Source of the DNA: SM1-46 sp002451215
GTDB taxonomy: Bacteria; Pseudomonadota; Gammaproteobacteria; Acidiferrobacterales; Sulfurifustaceae
DNA length: 64,000 nucleotides
Assembly (NCBI GenBank): GCA_002451215.1
Contig: DKBM01000083.1
Span: 1 to 64,000, forward strand
Reading direction: 5' to 3'
Below, in pieces: positions 62,634-64,000 of this stretch. A program made the translations under genes and the position numbers. Numbering within the stretch: the stretch's first letter is position 1; each line of letters begins with the position of its first letter. The notes beneath the pieces are model-generated. The model was not told the DNA's origin and did no database searches. It saw only the letters and a list, made by a program, of their open reading frames with translations.

Positions 62634-62731
62634 GGAGTGCCCAATCTGGGAGCGGTCGTTCTGCCCCTGTTAGTATTGGCGCATATTCCGGGCGAATTGC
62701 CCATGCGCCCGACACCAACGCGGAGATGATC

Positions 62732-62956
62732 ATGAAGAAAAACCTTGTCGCCGCCACTATTCTCGCGGGGGTCGCACTCGGTGGCATGGCGCTCGCCGCG
62801 CAGCAACCGGCACCGAAAGCCGGCGCCAAGCAGGAGACGCCCAAGGAAACGCGCAGTGATCCTTGTGCGCCAGAAAGCCCCAAGACAAATGGCGCGCCGG
62901 CGAAGAAAAGCATCGACAGCAAGAAAACGACCGGTTCCAAATCAACCGGAAAGTAA
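62732..62956 (+). CDS. second exported Lys-rich small protein
   Basis: A 74-residue protein with signal peptide MKKNLVAATILAGVALGGMALA and a low-complexity mature part rich in Lys, Pro, Ser and Thr with one Cys (SDPCAPESPK) and the tail KKSIDSKKTTGSKSTGK. GGAG lies 6 nt before the ATG at 62732; an ATG two codons earlier is also possible. It has its own terminator. It resembles the preceding gene in composition and layout but not in sequence order. Function unknown. Confidence 0.68.
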   Translation: MKKNLVAATILAGVALGGMALAAQQPAPKAGAKQETPKETRSDPCAPESPKTNGAPAKKSIDSKKTTGSKSTGK

Positions 62957-63021
62957 TAAACTCGCGGTTCACTTGCGACTACGCCGGCGCTGTTTTGCGC
63001 GGCCCACTTTTCCCCGCTGCC

Positions 63022-63052
63022 ACAAAGCGCCTTGTCGGGCGCTTTGTCTTTT
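63022..63052 (+). terminator. rho-independent terminator
   Basis: ACAAAGCGCC pairs with GGCGCTTTGT around a short loop, followed by CTTTT. It closes the second Lys-rich gene and, on the other strand, lies just beyond the trxC stop, so it may be bidirectional. Confidence 0.75.
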
Positions 63053-63057
63053 AGCAG

Positions 63058-63495
63058 TCAGCCGAGCTGGCCATTCAGCCAGCGCACGAGGTCCGGTCCG
63101 GGGAGCGCGCCGGCCAAACGTGTGATCTCGCGTCCGCCGCGAAACAGCGCCAGCGTGGGAATGCTGCGAATGGAAAAACGCCCAGCCAACGCCTGCTCTA
63201 CTTCGGTGTTTACCTTGGCGAAGCGGACGCGCGGCTCGAATTGATGCGCGGTCTGCACGAACACGGGGGCCATGGCACGGCACGGACCGCACCAAGGCGC
63301 CCAGAAATCCACCAGCAGCGGAATATCGGAATTCCTCAGGTGGGCGTCAAAACTAGCGCCATCGAGTTCGACCGGAGCGCCAGTGAACAGGGACTCATGG
63401 CAGGCGCCGCAGCGCGGGGCCTCACCCAGACGCTGCGCAGGCACACGATTGGTACGGTGACAGTGGGGACAGACGACATGTAGTGCCGTGGACAT
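63058..63495 (-). CDS. trxC: thioredoxin 2 (zinc-binding thioredoxin)
   Basis: A 145-residue TrxC. The N-terminal zinc finger uses C9, C12, C29 and C32 (CPHCHRTN; RCGACHES), and the thioredoxin active site is WCGPC at 68-72. The cis-Pro region SIPTLALF is intact. It reduces cytosolic disulfides and is often induced by oxidative stress through OxyR; no OxyR site was identified. The zinc finger distinguishes it from TrxA. Confidence 0.94.
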   Translation of the reverse strand: MSTALHVVCPHCHRTNRVPAQRLGEAPRCGACHESLFTGAPVELDGASFDAHLRNSDIPLLVDFWAPWCGPCRAMAPVFVQTAHQFEPRVRFAKVNTEVEQALAGRFSIRSIPTLALFRGGREITRLAGALPGPDLVRWLNGQLG

Positions 63496-63567
63496 AAGGG
63501 GGGTTTTTCCGCGTCCACAGCATAATGAGGTCCACCCTACAATATTTCCAGTTGCCCTGTTGTTGTC

Positions 63568-64000
63568 CTATTTCTTGGCCGGTGCTTTTTTCTTTGGCTT
63601 GGCCTTCGCCTTCTTGGCAGCCTTCGGCTTCCTCACCGCGGCGCGCGGCTTGGCGGCCTTCTTGCCCTTGGCGCCCTTCTTCTGCATTGGTGTTGCGCTC
63701 TTGGCCGGAGCCTTGCCCAAATCCCGCCTCAGCCGATCGAACAGCGCCGCGCGTTCCGAGAGTCTTGCCACCGCGAAGTTGGCCGCATCGATGCCCGATT
63801 CACCGGGCTTCAATTGCCGATAGGCCATCTCGATCGGGTCTTCTTCAAAATCCGCGAGCCGTGCTACCTCGCCACCGACCAGATTGGCGATGGTACGCAC
63901 GCGTTCGCGCGCAGCGAGATTAACTTCATGCAGCTGCTTGGCGCGCACCGGACCCACCCACGCGACGATCGACCACTGATCACCCTGATTTACCGGCTTC
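63568..64000 (-). CDS. C-terminal part of unidentified protein with Lys/Ala-rich tail
   Basis: The frame is open to the right edge, so the gene begins outside the window. The visible 143 residues contain DQWSIVAWVGPVRAKQLHEV, a helical middle (EEDPIEMAYRQLKPGESGIDAANFAVARLSERAALFDRL) and a tail rich in Lys, Ala and Pro (KKAKAKPKKKAPAKK). WSIVAW near an outer strand faintly recalls 2-oxoglutarate/Fe(II) hydroxylases, but I cannot confirm that. The tail resembles those of nucleic-acid-binding proteins. Confidence 0.5.
   Translation of the reverse strand, partial: KPVNQGDQWSIVAWVGPVRAKQLHEVNLAARERVRTIANLVGGEVARLADFEEDPIEMAYRQLKPGESGIDAANFAVARLSERAALFDRLRRDLGKAPAKSATPMQKKGAKGKKAAKPRAAVRKPKAAKKAKAKPKKKAPAKK

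Overview
The window looks like part of the chromosome of an uncultivated, chemolithoautotrophic, sulfur-oxidising gammaproteobacterium, probably from a metagenome scaffold. Five NN runs interrupt coding sequence and stand for missing bases. The gammaproteobacterial call rests on conserved gene orders: lptD-surA-pdxA-rsmA, glyQ-glyS-gmhB-plsC, pepP-ubiH-ubi hydroxylase, and zapA-6S RNA-fau. The sulfur and autotrophy call rests on qmoA-qmoB (electron transfer linked to APS reductase), cbbQ and cbbO (RuBisCO activase), and a TusA beside a PP-loop sulfur-transfer enzyme. I see no phage, insertion sequence, CRISPR array, tRNA or rRNA.

Layout. 0-2.1 kb: qmoA and the 5' part of qmoB, minus strand. 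2.5-6.4 kb: cbbQ and cbbO, separated by an opposite-strand OmpA-type lipoprotein gene. 6.4-9.3 kb: a small conserved-looking protein, a PfkB sugar/nucleoside kinase and a two-domain phosphotransferase/ATPase. 9.3-12.4 kb: a split class II (B12) ribonucleotide reductase, nrdJa/nrdJb, behind an NrdR box. 12.4-13.3 kb: a structured leader, a 16-residue Lys/Ala peptide gene and a terminator. 13.3-19.6 kb: murU, divergent from lptD-surA-pdxA-rsmA. 19.6-25.4 kb (minus strand): glyQ, glyS, a MazG-like gene, gmhB, plsC and mtgA. 25.4-29.5 kb: a degenerate M48-like membrane protein, then PP-loop enzyme, tusA and a CDF metal transporter.

29.5-33.9 kb is a nitrogen-control locus. glnA lies behind two NtrC sites, an IHF match and a sigma-54 promoter, and is followed by ntrB-ntrC with its own NtrC operator. 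33.9-41.6 kb is the most unusual block: a Crp-type regulator and a ModA-like binding protein point left, and a DASS anion symporter, a cytosolic DUF3604/PHP-like hydrolase and an orphan PhnD-like binding protein point right. A decayed copy of the PhnD-like gene follows. I read this block as a candidate anion uptake and processing module of unknown substrate.

41.8-50.3 kb carries housekeeping genes: methyltransferase, PilZ, two ubiquinone hydroxylases, pepP, a PA2779/PA2778-like pair, ygfB-like, a coiled-coil protein, zapA, 6S RNA and fau. 50.3-58.9 kb: YmdB-like phosphodiesterase, EVE, cyclophilin, mscL, DUF350, ilvA, rpiA, a Ca-type P-ATPase and a CaCA antiporter. 59-62.1 kb: an NtrC-type two-component pair with a palindrome upstream. 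62.4-64 kb: two Lys-rich exported small proteins, trxC and a truncated gene with a Lys/Ala tail. Nothing was searched against a database; all assignments come from reading motifs, lengths and gene order.
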